Origin: Flavobacteriales bacterium | GTDB taxonomy: Bacteria; Bacteroidota; Bacteroidia; Flavobacteriales_D; Sanyastnellaceae | Direction: 5' to 3' | NCBI GenBank assembly: GCA_015665315.1 | Contig: JADFAK010000029.1 | Coordinates: 28,255 to 92,254 of the forward strand | Length of the DNA: 64,000 nt | Shown: piece after piece, positions 44,469 to 54,183 of the stretch | Layout: each line of letters starts with the position of its first letter | Position numbering within the stretch: position 1 is the first letter of the stretch | Notes under the pieces: generated by a model | What the model was told of the DNA's origin: nothing | The model's database searches: none | The model's input: the letters and a program-made list of their open reading frames with translations, nothing else | Translations under genes and position numbers: made by a program

Positions 44469-44990
44469 ATGGCAAATTATATTTCAACAAAGGAAATACC
44501 ACAAACAATCAACGACATTTTGGCTTCAACGTCAAGAATTGTGGTGATTTTACCATTTGGTGCAGTTCAAGACAAAACACTTTTTACTGATTGGAATTTA
44601 CAAGACTATCCCACAGTCGATTTTACACTCGTATTATCCGGTCCATTCAACAACAAACGAGCCCTGGCGCTTGCTTCGGTCGAACCAATTCTTCAAGTTC
44701 AATCGGTCCAAATCACCTACCACGACGAGCCGCTCATCTCGCGCATCGTCACCGACAACCACTCGCTTCTACTTCCGAACGGACTTAGTGAAACAGAGAG
44801 CGACAAAGCGGGGGTACTCAGTAAATTAGGAATCGACCACCAAAGCGACATCAAGAAAATCGAAGCCAGCGGCCGTGCGGTCTATAAAAAGGTCGCCAAT
44901 TTCAAGAAGAAATATTTCGGTCTGAAAAAGATTTTCCACAATTCAAGTGTCATTGAAGACACGTTCGGTTTTGACCCTAGTCGGCAATAA
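44469..44990 (+). CDS. Degenerate PLD-like protein of unknown function
   Basis: 173 residues, cytoplasmic. The layout resembles small phospholipase-D-family proteins of Bacteroidetes (a starting helix, IVVILPFG like LVLISPYL, then DKTLF), but where those have H-x-K-x4-D this one has LISRIVTDNHSLLLPN: the His, Lys and Asp are replaced, so it would be inactive if homologous. The match is by eye only. The lysine-rich C-terminus (KKVANFKKKYFGLKKIF) is unique. Its end overlaps the convergent RidA gene by 14 bases. Confidence 0.55.
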   Translation: MANYISTKEIPQTINDILASTSRIVVILPFGAVQDKTLFTDWNLQDYPTVDFTLVLSGPFNNKRALALASVEPILQVQSVQITYHDEPLISRIVTDNHSLLLPNGLSETESDKAGVLSKLGIDHQSDIKKIEASGRAVYKKVANFKKKYFGLKKIFHNSSVIEDTFGFDPSRQ

Positions 44991-45360
44991 AAGCCGTTAC
45001 CGAAATCTCAACGTTCACATTCTTTGGAAGACCTGCGACTTCGACCGTTTCGCGTGCTGGAAAATCTGAGGTGAAATACGAACCGTAAATTTCGTTCACA
45101 CGTGCAAAGAGTCCCATATCCGAAAGGAATATTGTCGTTTTAACCACGTTTTCAAAGTCGGCCCCAGCTTCATTCAGAACAGCTCTAATGTTCTTCATGA
45201 CCTGATGTGTCTCATTCTCAACAGTCGAAAGATCAAGCTCACCCGTTTCCGGAACAAAAGCAATTTGGCCACTGCAAAACAACATATTCCCCGCCTTTAC
45301 TGCTTGATTGTATGGGCCGATTGGAGCGGGGGCATTCTTACTTGTAATTATCGTTTTCAT
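44977..45360 (-). CDS. RidA family enamine/imine deaminase
   Basis: Breaks down reactive enamines from PLP enzymes. The start at 45360 gives MKTIITSKNAPAPIGPYNQAV, the standard RidA start; an upstream ATG at 45390 would add ten unusual residues. 127 residues with CSGQIAFVPETGEL and the active arginine in the SDFPARETVEVAGLPKN block. Transcribed opposite to the neighbouring PabA/TrpG gene. Confidence 0.94.
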   Translation of the reverse strand: MKTIITSKNAPAPIGPYNQAVKAGNMLFCSGQIAFVPETGELDLSTVENETHQVMKNIRAVLNEAGADFENVVKTTIFLSDMGLFARVNEIYGSYFTSDFPARETVEVAGLPKNVNVEISVTAFIAD

Positions 45361-45449
45361 GGAGGTTAAATTTGTCGCCAAATTAAGCATATCAAATTCT
45401 TATCGCTAAAATCCCTAACATCTTATATTTTTGGCGCAAATACATCGCC

Positions 45450-46013
45450 TTGAAAGTCGTCATCATTGACAATTACGATAGTTTCACCTTCAACCTGGTC
45501 CACTACGCCGAGCAGTTTGCCGAGGTCCTTGTCATGCGAAATGATGAGGTAGACATGTCACAAATCCAAGCGGACGACAAATTGATCCTCTCGCCAGGGC
45601 CCGGACTTCCTCGTGAATCGGGTCAGCTCATGGACGTGATCGACCGCTTTGGCACATCTCATAGCATTTTGGGGGTATGTCTTGGCCATCAAGCTTTGGC
45701 CGAATATTTCGGGGGGCGCCTCATCAATTTGGACCATGTATTACATGGAATCACCTCGACATGCTCAGTAGTGAAAGCAGATAGGCTATTTGGCAGAATG
45801 CCGGAAAAATTTGAAATAGGTCATTACCATTCATGGCACGTCGACGCAGAAAATATTGGAGATAATCTTGAGGTTATTGCGATCAATGAAAGAGGGCTAG
45901 TTATGGGATTGCGACATCGAAACCTACCCTTGAGAGGGGTTCAGTTCCACCCCGAATCGCTCATGACAGTGGGAGGATTGAACATTGTCCGCAGCTTCAT
46001 TGAGGATATTTAG
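45450..46013 (+). CDS. Glutamine amidotransferase, PabA/TrpG type
   Basis: Supplies ammonia from glutamine to an anthranilate or aminodeoxychorismate synthase. 187 residues. IIDNYDSFTFNLVHY (5-19), active cysteine in ILGVCLGHQALAEYFGG (about 78) and His/Glu in VQFHPES (about 172-178). The start codon is TTG at 45450; no ATG lies upstream in frame near it. The partner synthase gene (pabB or trpE) is not adjacent, so the choice between folate and tryptophan synthesis is open. Divergent from RidA. Confidence 0.9.
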   Translation: MKVVIIDNYDSFTFNLVHYAEQFAEVLVMRNDEVDMSQIQADDKLILSPGPGLPRESGQLMDVIDRFGTSHSILGVCLGHQALAEYFGGRLINLDHVLHGITSTCSVVKADRLFGRMPEKFEIGHYHSWHVDAENIGDNLEVIAINERGLVMGLRHRNLPLRGVQFHPESLMTVGGLNIVRSFIEDI

Positions 46014-46025
46014 CATACGCAAATG

Positions 46026-48830
46026 TTAGTACAGCAGGTTCTGATCGCCGTAGTTCTTTCGCTTCTGCAATTTGAGATCTTTGAGCAGACTTGATTTTAC
46101 GTTAAGCTGGATATTGTAGCTTTTTCGGTCACCAAAAGGAATCCAGTTGAATGCAAACTCCCAACAATGCAAATCCCAATAGAGCGAAATGGTTGTTGGC
46201 GTAAAATCCCGATTCTCCAAGTCGTAACCACCGTCGTACGTAATGAACCAATTCCTAAAAACATTAACACTAGCATTCAAGGTAATTGCATGCCTTAAAG
46301 CAATAGTATCGCGCAGCGTTTCTTGATCCCAATTCTTTCTCAGGTTGAATGTATACCCCACATTCATACTCCAGGACTGTGTTAAATCCACGTAATCATT
46401 CTGCGTACTATTGATGTAATCGATCTCTTCTTGGGTTGCTCCTTTGGGAATCTCACTTATGTCTTTGTTGTTTTTACTTGAAAACTGCATTCGTACGGAG
46501 CCATCCAAAGATCGCATGCGGACAAGCTTTCGCTGCGTATCCCAAAGGTAATCTCCCACCTGACTTCCGTTTAAATCTCGATCGTAAGGACTGAGCACGG
46601 AGTTCATGGATAGCTTCAAGTTTTTAAAGATCGTCGTAAACGCACGCACATTGAAATCGGCCAAATTCATGGAATCCGCTAACAAATTATAGCTAGACGA
46701 AACATTGAAACCTTCCAATAATTTCACTTTTTTCCATGCTAGCTTATCGGCCTGTTTGTCCCTCACCTTCATCTCTAGGTTGTTTTGTAAACCAAAGGTG
46801 ATGGCACCCGACTCTTGGGAATTACTGGGTTTGAAAGCTGCAACATCGAAAGATGAATATGTCTCTAATTGACCGTCTTCTCCAAAGAAGCCATATTCGG
46901 TATAATTCCGGTAGGGTGAATACCTCAAACCAAGCGTCGGCGTCATCACGTGGCGCATAGCCTTCACGTTTTTTAGACGCTTAAATTGGTACATACCAAA
47001 AAGTTTAGTCGTCGCATTCACCGATGAATTCCATGTTCGCCCCGACTTAAATCCACCAAGCGTATCCCTTCTGGCAATTTGAGTCTCTTCGTCAAAAGAA
47101 CGGTCGACATGTCGGAAAGCCCATACCTCGTTATAACTGAAGTTTGGCGTAATGGAAACAAAATTTCGAAATGCTTTCAGAGAAGTTGATACTGCGGCCG
47201 TATGTTTGACGCCATTCCTAGCCTCGTTCATTAATTGACCAGCCCTATCCCACCTTAGTTGCTTATCTGTCGTATTCAACACATTGTCGAATCGAGTGGA
47301 GTAGCTCACCCCTATCTTGTCATACCATTTGCTGGAAGCTGAATTCTTTTTAATAAAGCCTAAAGGCAAATTGAATCTATTCACCGTAAACGTAGCCGAG
47401 GGAAGCGTAATATCCACGTTTCCAGATGTTACATTTTGATTCTGTCGTCCGCTGATAGCTAAGTTGTACGGTCGGCCCGACCAGCCGCGTGACCACTGCA
47501 CACTAGAAGAAAACGAACTGCTCACATAATCGGCCTGCGAGCTATTTAAGTTATTCCGGAAATTGTTGCTACTACCTAGGTTCACGTCGGCTGAGAAACG
47601 TGAATTCGGTCTTGCTTTGGAATCCTTTGAGTGCCTCCAACGCACAAAGAAATTGGTGTTCTTCGTAAAAGTCGGCAATTCTGAAAATCCAGACTTGGTG
47701 ACGGTTCGACTAATGTTGAAAGTTCCGTTGTACTTGTACCGTTTGTTGTAGGCTGTGAGGTTTTGTACCGACCAACTTCCTCTGGAGTAGACATCAAAAA
47801 GGAAGCGCGTATCAATGTGCGGATTGATTGGAATGTAGTAGCCCCCATTTTGTAAAAAGAAACCCAATACTTCGTGATCACCATAGCTTGGCAGGATAAG
47901 GCCATGCGAACTTTCGATTTTATTGGGAAAGAAAGCGAAGGGCAAAACCAAAGGTGTTTTTTTAATGATTGGGGGAAGGCTTAATTTCAGGCCAAAGGGC
48001 TTCTTAAATCGTCGTCCACCTTTAATTTCAATGGTAGGAATTGGCACGCGAACTCTCAAATTAATCGGTCCCGTGACGATTTTATCTTGGGGAACGACTA
48101 TGGCTTTTCCGACGTAAAAATGGTAATGTGGCTCATCGGCGTCGCACGAAGTGAGTTTTCCGGATTTCATGTGAACCCATTCATTCTGCTGCCTTTTGGC
48201 TACTTCGCTGTGGACATAAATTTCACCATCATTGGTGACTACTTCGTGGCTGCTACCTCTCTTCGTTTTAAAATTGTAGCACATTGTTTTCTGAGAAAAT
48301 TGCTGCCCTCCATCAATGAGAATAGGCACTCCAACTAAAACTCCAAGGGAATCACGAACACCATTTGCGCATGCACTCCCTTCACCCATGGCGTATTCAA
48401 TGTATTCGGCTTGCAGCTCAATATTTTCGTATTTCACAACGGCTTCACCATATAAATAGACCGTTTCAGTGAGAAGATCAAAAACGATAGAATCACGTGC
48501 ATCGTAGAAAATTGAGGACGGAAAAAAGTCATCTTCAGGCAACGAGAGTGAGTCTGGCAAAATAGTTGCTAGTGAATCAGCGTTAAGTGACAGAGAGTCC
48601 GCCTGCAAGGGATTCACAGGAAAATTTACGTCACGGGAAATAGCAAGAGTGTCCTCTTGAGCCAACAGGTTTGGTACTATGCCAAAGCTGCTTATCAACA
48701 GAAAAAGGAGGAAAAGTTTGCTAACCCCGAAAAGTCGACCCAAGGCTATACGTTTAATTTTGCTTGAATACCGCGAACGCGGCGGTAAAACTACACAATA
48801 AACGCGATATTGAATTGTATGCAATGCCAA
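46026..48830 (-). CDS. lptD: LPS-assembly outer-membrane protein LptD (Bacteroidetes type)
   Basis: Inserts lipopolysaccharide into the outer leaflet. 934 residues as drawn: signal peptide (about 34-58, KLFLLFLLISSFGIVPNLLAQ), OstA-like N-terminal domain (LYGEAVVKYENIELQAEYIEY near 128), a conserved block IEIKGGRRFKKPFGLKLSLPP near 280 and a large barrel to the end. The ATG at 48830 overlaps the divergent amidase by 21 bases and adds an odd N-terminus; a TTG at 48743 (start of LGRLFGVSKLFLLF) is a plausible shorter start. Ends near the convergent PabA/TrpG gene. Confidence 0.9.
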   Translation of the reverse strand: MALHTIQYRVYCVVLPPRSRYSSKIKRIALGRLFGVSKLFLLFLLISSFGIVPNLLAQEDTLAISRDVNFPVNPLQADSLSLNADSLATILPDSLSLPEDDFFPSSIFYDARDSIVFDLLTETVYLYGEAVVKYENIELQAEYIEYAMGEGSACANGVRDSLGVLVGVPILIDGGQQFSQKTMCYNFKTKRGSSHEVVTNDGEIYVHSEVAKRQQNEWVHMKSGKLTSCDADEPHYHFYVGKAIVVPQDKIVTGPINLRVRVPIPTIEIKGGRRFKKPFGLKLSLPPIIKKTPLVLPFAFFPNKIESSHGLILPSYGDHEVLGFFLQNGGYYIPINPHIDTRFLFDVYSRGSWSVQNLTAYNKRYKYNGTFNISRTVTKSGFSELPTFTKNTNFFVRWRHSKDSKARPNSRFSADVNLGSSNNFRNNLNSSQADYVSSSFSSSVQWSRGWSGRPYNLAISGRQNQNVTSGNVDITLPSATFTVNRFNLPLGFIKKNSASSKWYDKIGVSYSTRFDNVLNTTDKQLRWDRAGQLMNEARNGVKHTAAVSTSLKAFRNFVSITPNFSYNEVWAFRHVDRSFDEETQIARRDTLGGFKSGRTWNSSVNATTKLFGMYQFKRLKNVKAMRHVMTPTLGLRYSPYRNYTEYGFFGEDGQLETYSSFDVAAFKPSNSQESGAITFGLQNNLEMKVRDKQADKLAWKKVKLLEGFNVSSSYNLLADSMNLADFNVRAFTTIFKNLKLSMNSVLSPYDRDLNGSQVGDYLWDTQRKLVRMRSLDGSVRMQFSSKNNKDISEIPKGATQEEIDYINSTQNDYVDLTQSWSMNVGYTFNLRKNWDQETLRDTIALRHAITLNASVNVFRNWFITYDGGYDLENRDFTPTTISLYWDLHCWEFAFNWIPFGDRKSYNIQLNVKSSLLKDLKLQKRKNYGDQNLLY

Positions 48831-50030
48831 GGAAGTAAAATATGCTCTTCTGCTAAACGGATTATTCCAGGATTTCTTGTCCTGTTAATCGTCGTCATGG
48901 CATCATTTGCGCCAGCGCCACCCATTAAAACTCATGGGGTGCGGACAATTGTGATTGATGCGGGGCATGGAGGAAAGGATCCCGGTAATCTCGGTACTGG
49001 AAGATATAAGCTGACTGAGAAAAACATAACGCTGGACATTTCACTTCAAGTGGGAAAATATATTTCTGAGGCATTTCCCGACACGAAGGTTATTTACACG
49101 CGGACCGGCGATACTTATCCGACATTAAAAGATCGAGTTAAAATCGCGAACGACAGTAAATGCGACCTGTTCATTTCTATTCATTGTGATGCCTTTACCA
49201 AGCCTTCGGCCAAAGGAAGTAGCACATTCGTCATGGGGATGCATAAGACAGAAGAAAGTTTGCGCGTAGCGATGCAAGAAAACGCATCGATCTACCTTGA
49301 AGAAAACTACGAAGAGGCTTACCAAAACTTTGACCCGAAGGATCCTGATACATATATTGCGCTTACCTTGCGTCAAAACGTTTATCTTGACAACTCATTG
49401 AATCTGTCGAAGAAAATTCAGGATCAGTTTAGGGATCGTGTGGGCCGACCAGACCGAGGAGTTCGACAGGCAGGGTACTATGTTATTTGTTTCACAACAA
49501 TGCCTAGTGTGCTTATCGAGTTAGGCTTTTTAACAAATGCCGAAGAGGAAGACTTTTTAAATTCTGAAAGTGGAAAATCCTATATGTCTTCGGCCATTTT
49601 TAGGGCATTTAAAGAATACAAAGCTGAAGTTGAGGGCCTTGATTTAGTGGATATTGAGCCAACAATTGAAGTAGAAAAGCCAAAACAGGCAGACCCTGAG
49701 AAAATGGAGGAGCCGACTGGAATTTCTGGAAATTGGCAATCTCAATTGGTAAATGAGCACCAAAGCAAGGGGATTGAATTTCAGGTACAAATTGTATCCT
49801 CGTCGAAGAAACTATCCAAAAACGCAGAGGAGTTTAACGGCATAGAGAAAGTATACGAATACGAAATCAACGGACAGTACAAATATGCAGCAGGAGCAAC
49901 AAGGGATATTGAAAAAGCCCGAGCAAACCAGGCGTTGTTGCGTGAGAATGGATTTACAGGAGCCTTCATCGTCGGCATAAAAGACGGTGAGCGCATATCA
50001 GTACAAGAAGCCCTTAAGCAGACCAACTAA
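48810..50030 (+). CDS. N-acetylmuramoyl-L-alanine amidase (AmiA/AmiC type)
   Basis: Cleaves the stem peptide from peptidoglycan. 406 residues: N-terminal hydrophobic anchor (about 16-34), amidase_3 domain with zinc-binding VIDAGHGGKDPG (about 47-58), the ISIHCDAF strand near 120 and the catalytic ELGFLTNAEEEDFL near 237-250. The C-terminal 90 residues (IEFQVQIVSSSKKL to ANQALLRENGFTGAFIV) look like a divergent SPOR domain. First gene of a run with mlaD and two Fe-S genes. Confidence 0.92.
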   Translation: MNCMQCQGSKICSSAKRIIPGFLVLLIVVMASFAPAPPIKTHGVRTIVIDAGHGGKDPGNLGTGRYKLTEKNITLDISLQVGKYISEAFPDTKVIYTRTGDTYPTLKDRVKIANDSKCDLFISIHCDAFTKPSAKGSSTFVMGMHKTEESLRVAMQENASIYLEENYEEAYQNFDPKDPDTYIALTLRQNVYLDNSLNLSKKIQDQFRDRVGRPDRGVRQAGYYVICFTTMPSVLIELGFLTNAEEEDFLNSESGKSYMSSAIFRAFKEYKAEVEGLDLVDIEPTIEVEKPKQADPEKMEEPTGISGNWQSQLVNEHQSKGIEFQVQIVSSSKKLSKNAEEFNGIEKVYEYEINGQYKYAAGATRDIEKARANQALLRENGFTGAFIVGIKDGERISVQEALKQTN

Positions 50031-50041
50031 CCCTATTTATT

Positions 50042-51097
50042 TTGAGTGAATCAAAAGCAATTTCCAGAGAATTTAAAATCGGCGCAGTGGTCCTTTTTGC
50101 CATTGCGTTGTTGTTCCTTGGAGTTAATTATTTGAAAGGAATTAACCTCTTCGAAGAGCAATGTTCATTCTTCGCAGTTTACAATAACATTGACGGACTG
50201 GATGAATCGAATCCAGTGATCTTGAACGGCTACAAAGTCGGATTGGTTAAAAACATTGAATTGCTGTCGGACGGAAGTGGATTGTTACTCGTTGAAATCT
50301 TGGTAAATGACAAGACGCTAAAAGTACCTGATGATTCGAAAGCTCAGATTGTGACTTCTGACTTTTTTGGATCCAAAGCTATTCGTCTGCAATTAGGACA
50401 CAGCCTAGTGATGGCAGAAAACAAGGACACTTTGGATGGGGACATAGAGGTAGATCTTACCAAGGCAATCAGAAAGGAACTTGAGCCATTGAAGCAAAAG
50501 ACCGATCAGATGATTGCCGGTATTGAAGAAATAATTGACAACCTCAACGAAGTTTTCAAGGCCGACGCGACACAGGGTTTACCGAAAGCCTTTTTAAGTT
50601 TGCAGCGATCAATGGAGACATTGGAATCCGCTTCTATTGGTTTAGAGGGCATGATTTCGGAGAATCGCGTAAAGCTGGGATCGATCTTCGACAATGTTGA
50701 GTCGATAACAGGAAACATCGAAAAGAACAATGCGCAACTAGAGAATGTGATTCGGAATTTCAGTGCTATTTCTGATTCATTGGCCCAATCAAATATCAAA
50801 CAAACCATATTCAAGGCAGACAAGGCCATGGGTGATTTGGCCAATATGGTGGCCAAAGTTGAGCGTGGAGAAGGTAGTCTGGGCTTGCTTATTCAGAGTG
50901 ACTCGTTGCACAACGCATTGATTCAAACCAATGAGGAGTTACAAACATTGGTGGATGATATTTACGAAAACCCTTGGAGATATATTCATGTTTCTATCTT
51001 TGGCAAAAAACAAGAAAAGCGGTATACCAAGAAAGAATTGGATCAAATACGCGAACTTGTTGACGACGCAATCAAAGAAAACGAAACATCTGAATAA
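50042..51097 (+). CDS. MlaD family (MCE-domain) lipid-transport protein
   Basis: 351 residues with one N-terminal membrane anchor (FKIGAVVLFAIALLFLGVNYL) and a single MCE domain (about 40-118, FFAVYNNIDGLDESNPVILNGYKVG to SKAIRLQLG). The rest is a long coiled coil (DQMIAGIEEIIDNLNEVF to LEKNNAQLENVIRNFS-like heptads). MlaD proteins bind phospholipid or sterol-like ligands in the periplasm. The start is TTG at 50042, 11 bases after the amidase stop. No MlaE/MlaF is adjacent. Confidence 0.88.
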   Translation: MSESKAISREFKIGAVVLFAIALLFLGVNYLKGINLFEEQCSFFAVYNNIDGLDESNPVILNGYKVGLVKNIELLSDGSGLLLVEILVNDKTLKVPDDSKAQIVTSDFFGSKAIRLQLGHSLVMAENKDTLDGDIEVDLTKAIRKELEPLKQKTDQMIAGIEEIIDNLNEVFKADATQGLPKAFLSLQRSMETLESASIGLEGMISENRVKLGSIFDNVESITGNIEKNNAQLENVIRNFSAISDSLAQSNIKQTIFKADKAMGDLANMVAKVERGEGSLGLLIQSDSLHNALIQTNEELQTLVDDIYENPWRYIHVSIFGKKQEKRYTKKELDQIRELVDDAIKENETSE

Positions 51098-51099
51098 CT

Positions 51100-52419
51100 A
51101 TGATCTCACAAATCATTTTTGCGATTCTGCTGCTGGCCACGGCGGTGTTATTTGGCTTACGTCTTAAAACCATTCGCAGAAATATCCTTTTAGGCAAGGA
51201 TATCGAGCGTAAGGACCGCAGTGCAGACCGTTGGAAAAACATGGCGCGCGTTGCGCTTGGCCAAGGCAAGATGGTTACTCGACCAGTTGCTGGTTTCTTC
51301 CATATCCTCATTTACGTTGGATTTGTCCTCATCAATATCGAGATGTTCGAAATTGTGGTAGATGGATTGTTTGGCGGACATAGAACTTTTTCTAATTCGA
51401 TGGGCGGGCTGTACAACATCCTGATCGGGTCGTTTGAGTTTCTTGGATTTGGTGTACTGCTATCATGCATCATCTTTTTAATCCGAAGAAATGTTGTCCG
51501 CATTCGCAGATTCCACCTCAAAGAAATGGGAGGATGGCCCAAGTCGGATGCCAATATCATTCTGATTTGGGAATCACTGCTGATGTTTGCATTTTTAAGC
51601 ATGAATGCCTGTGATTTTCGGCTGCAAGAACTGACCGGCGAAGGGTCGATTGGATTTCCCTTAAGTCAGTATTTAGGCAACACGTTGTACGGCGGCCTCG
51701 ACGAATCGGCGCTTCACATGACAGAGCGCTTTATGTGGTGGTTTCACATTGTTGGGGTAATGGGATTCGCCGTTTATGTCACTTATTCGAAGCACCTGCA
51801 CATTTTCTTTGCCTTTCCGAATACCTACTACGCCAATCTCGAGCCAAAAGGTAAGCTCACCAATATGGAAGCGGTGATGAAGGAAGTGCAAATGATGATG
51901 GACCCCAATGTGGATCCATACGCCACACCTGCGCCGGCAGACCCGGAGGCAACACCCGAAAGATTTGGAGCCAAGGATGTTACCGACTTGACTTGGAAAC
52001 AGCTTCTAGACTCGTACACATGTACTGAATGCGGACGTTGTTCATCTGAATGTCCAGCCAATCAGACAGGGAAGCTGCTTTCTCCCCGTAAGATCATGAT
52101 GGATACACGAGATCGTCTGGAAGAAGTTGGTAAGTCTTTGGACGGAAATGGAAAGCCAGTCGACGATGGTAAGGCATTGTTGGGAGACTATATTTTAGAA
52201 GAAGAACTTTGGGCATGTACATCTTGCAATGCTTGTGTTGAAGCCTGCCCAGTAGATATCGACCCGCTTAGCATCATTGTTGATATGCGTCGCTATTTAA
52301 TCATGGAAGAATCAAAATCACCTGAGTCGATTACGGTCATGTTCAACAATATAGAGAACAACGGGGCGCCATGGGCTTTTAGCGCGATGGACAGGGATAA
52401 GTGGAAGGACGAGTTGTAA
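51100..52419 (+). CDS. Membrane Fe-S oxidoreductase (HdrC/NarI-like fusion)
   Basis: 439 residues: about five membrane helices (1-260, like a heme-b/NarI-type subunit), then two 4Fe-4S motifs: CTECGRCSSECP (about 307-318) and CTSCNACVEACP (about 371-382). Such proteins move electrons between the quinone pool and a soluble Fe-S partner; the next gene supplies a CCG-domain partner. Conserved in Bacteroidetes but the redox pair is not known. Starts 2 bases after mlaD. Confidence 0.88.
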   Translation: MISQIIFAILLLATAVLFGLRLKTIRRNILLGKDIERKDRSADRWKNMARVALGQGKMVTRPVAGFFHILIYVGFVLINIEMFEIVVDGLFGGHRTFSNSMGGLYNILIGSFEFLGFGVLLSCIIFLIRRNVVRIRRFHLKEMGGWPKSDANIILIWESLLMFAFLSMNACDFRLQELTGEGSIGFPLSQYLGNTLYGGLDESALHMTERFMWWFHIVGVMGFAVYVTYSKHLHIFFAFPNTYYANLEPKGKLTNMEAVMKEVQMMMDPNVDPYATPAPADPEATPERFGAKDVTDLTWKQLLDSYTCTECGRCSSECPANQTGKLLSPRKIMMDTRDRLEEVGKSLDGNGKPVDDGKALLGDYILEEELWACTSCNACVEACPVDIDPLSIIVDMRRYLIMEESKSPESITVMFNNIENNGAPWAFSAMDRDKWKDEL

Positions 52420-52438
52420 CCGACAATTATAGAGAATC

Positions 52439-53239
52439 ATGGAAAACACACCAATACAAGTTCCGACCGTAGCCGAAATGATTTCGCGAGGCGAGACACC
52501 TGAGATTCTATTTTGGGTGGGTTGCGCGGGAAGCTTTGACGATAGAGCACGAAAAATAACCAAAGCCATCGTGCGAATTCTTCACAAATGCGAAGTGAAA
52601 TTTGCGGTTCTTGGCGCCGAAGAGAGTTGCACTGGAGATCCTGCCAAGCGAGCGGGAAATGAGTTTTTATTCCAGATGCAGGCTATGCAAAATATTCAAG
52701 TCCTTAACGGATATGAAGTGAAGCGAATAGTAACGGGTTGTCCGCATTGTTTCAACACACTTAAAAATGAATATCCAGAATTAGGAGGAAACTACGAAGT
52801 GATTCACCACACGCAGTTGTTGCAGGAATTAATTGATTCGGGCAAACTGCGTATTGAAGATTCCAGTGCATTCAAGGGCAAGCGAATCACCTTTCATGAC
52901 CCGTGTTACCTAGGGCGGGCGAACGACGTCTACGAAGCCCCTCGAAGCGCTCTACAGCAGCTCGACGCAGAGTTGGTAGAAATGCGTAAGTGTAAAAAGA
53001 ACGGCCTGTGTTGTGGTGCAGGTGGTGCTCAAATGTTCAAAGAAGCTGAAAAAGGCGACAAGGAAGTCAATGTTGAGCGTACCGAGCAGGCCATGGAGAC
53101 CAAGCCCAACATTATCGCTACAGGTTGTCCGTTTTGCAATACCATGATGACCGATGGCATCAAACATTTGGAGAAAGAAAGCGAGGTTCAAGTAAAAGAT
53201 ATTGCCGAGTTGATTGCTGAGGCACAAGATCTGCTTTAA
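52439..53239 (+). CDS. CCG-domain Fe-S protein (HdrB/GlpC-like)
   Basis: 266 residues with two cysteine-rich CCG domains: WVGCAGSFDDRARK (about 20-33) with CPHCFN, and HDPCYLGR (about 150) with LCCGAGGAQMF and CPFCNTMM. These bind non-cubane Fe-S clusters as in heterodisulfide reductase B and GlpC. It is the expected partner of the upstream membrane Fe-S protein, 19 bases away. Confidence 0.92.
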   Translation: MENTPIQVPTVAEMISRGETPEILFWVGCAGSFDDRARKITKAIVRILHKCEVKFAVLGAEESCTGDPAKRAGNEFLFQMQAMQNIQVLNGYEVKRIVTGCPHCFNTLKNEYPELGGNYEVIHHTQLLQELIDSGKLRIEDSSAFKGKRITFHDPCYLGRANDVYEAPRSALQQLDAELVEMRKCKKNGLCCGAGGAQMFKEAEKGDKEVNVERTEQAMETKPNIIATGCPFCNTMMTDGIKHLEKESEVQVKDIAELIAEAQDLL

Positions 53240-53241
53240 AT

Positions 53242-54183
53242 ATGTCTAGCTCCACGAACAAAAGAATATTGGTTGTTCATTATAGCCAAACTGGCCAGCT
53301 CACCGAGATCGCCCAGTCTTTTACAAAACCTTTTGGTGAAGCCCATGTCCAAATCGACTGGTTGGAGATAAAGCCCATTAAACCTTTTATATTTCCTTGG
53401 TCGGCCCCTCGATTTTTCGACGCCTTTCCAGAAAGTGTAGACCGCATCCCCTGTGAAATTGAGCCATTGAACTTGGACCCTACGATCGAATACGATCTCA
53501 TTGTTCTCGCTTATCAGGTTTGGTACATGAATATCTCTATTCCGATTAATTCCTTTCTACAAGCTCCAGGAGTCGACAAACTGTTTGCAAACACTCCTAT
53601 AGTCACCTTGGTGGGCTGTCGCAACATGTGGGTCATGGCACAAGAAGACGTGAAGAACAGACTCAAAGGCTTTGGTTCGAGACTGGTAGGTCATGTTGCT
53701 TTGATAGACAAGACAAACAATCTTGTGGGTTTAATAACTGTCTTGGGATGGATGTTGGCCGGAAAAAAGAAGAAACTGTTTGGTTTCTTGCCTGATTCAG
53801 GGGTGAGTGACGAAGATATTTCTGGCGCATCGGTATTTGGGACACACGTATTGGAGCACTTGGAACAAAATTCTTGGGATGGGCTGTATGAAAAATTGCA
53901 AGCCTCTGGTTCACACTTTATTTCGCCAAGTCTATTGTTATTAGAAAAGAGAGGCAGCAAGATCTTCAAGATCTGGTCAAGATTCATCGCCGGTGGATCT
54001 GGTCAGCCCCCAGGACATCCTGCGCGCCTGAATCGTGCACGAGTGCTGACTTTTGTCTTGCCATTGGGAGCTTTTATTTTAGGACCAATCATGGCGATTG
54101 TGTCTAAAATCCGCATTCTCTTTTCTAAAAAAGAGCTTGACAAGGAAATAGAAGCGTATATGGGTTCTGATCCTGTGCAGTGA
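53242..54183 (+). CDS. darA: DarA-like protein (dialkylresorcinol/flexirubin locus)
   Basis: 313 residues. ILVVHYSQTGQLTEIAQSF (9-27) is a flavodoxin-like start; membrane-like segments occur near 160-170 (LVGLITVLGWMLAG) and 275-290 (VLTFVLPLGAFILGPIMAIV). The length and layout match DarA, named a dialkylresorcinol condensing enzyme in Bacteroidetes pigment clusters, where it works with DarB. The next gene is a DarB-like ketosynthase. It begins only 2 bases after the CCG Fe-S gene, so the pigment genes are transcriptionally tied to a housekeeping run. Confidence 0.78.
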   Translation: MSSSTNKRILVVHYSQTGQLTEIAQSFTKPFGEAHVQIDWLEIKPIKPFIFPWSAPRFFDAFPESVDRIPCEIEPLNLDPTIEYDLIVLAYQVWYMNISIPINSFLQAPGVDKLFANTPIVTLVGCRNMWVMAQEDVKNRLKGFGSRLVGHVALIDKTNNLVGLITVLGWMLAGKKKKLFGFLPDSGVSDEDISGASVFGTHVLEHLEQNSWDGLYEKLQASGSHFISPSLLLLEKRGSKIFKIWSRFIAGGSGQPPGHPARLNRARVLTFVLPLGAFILGPIMAIVSKIRILFSKKELDKEIEAYMGSDPVQ

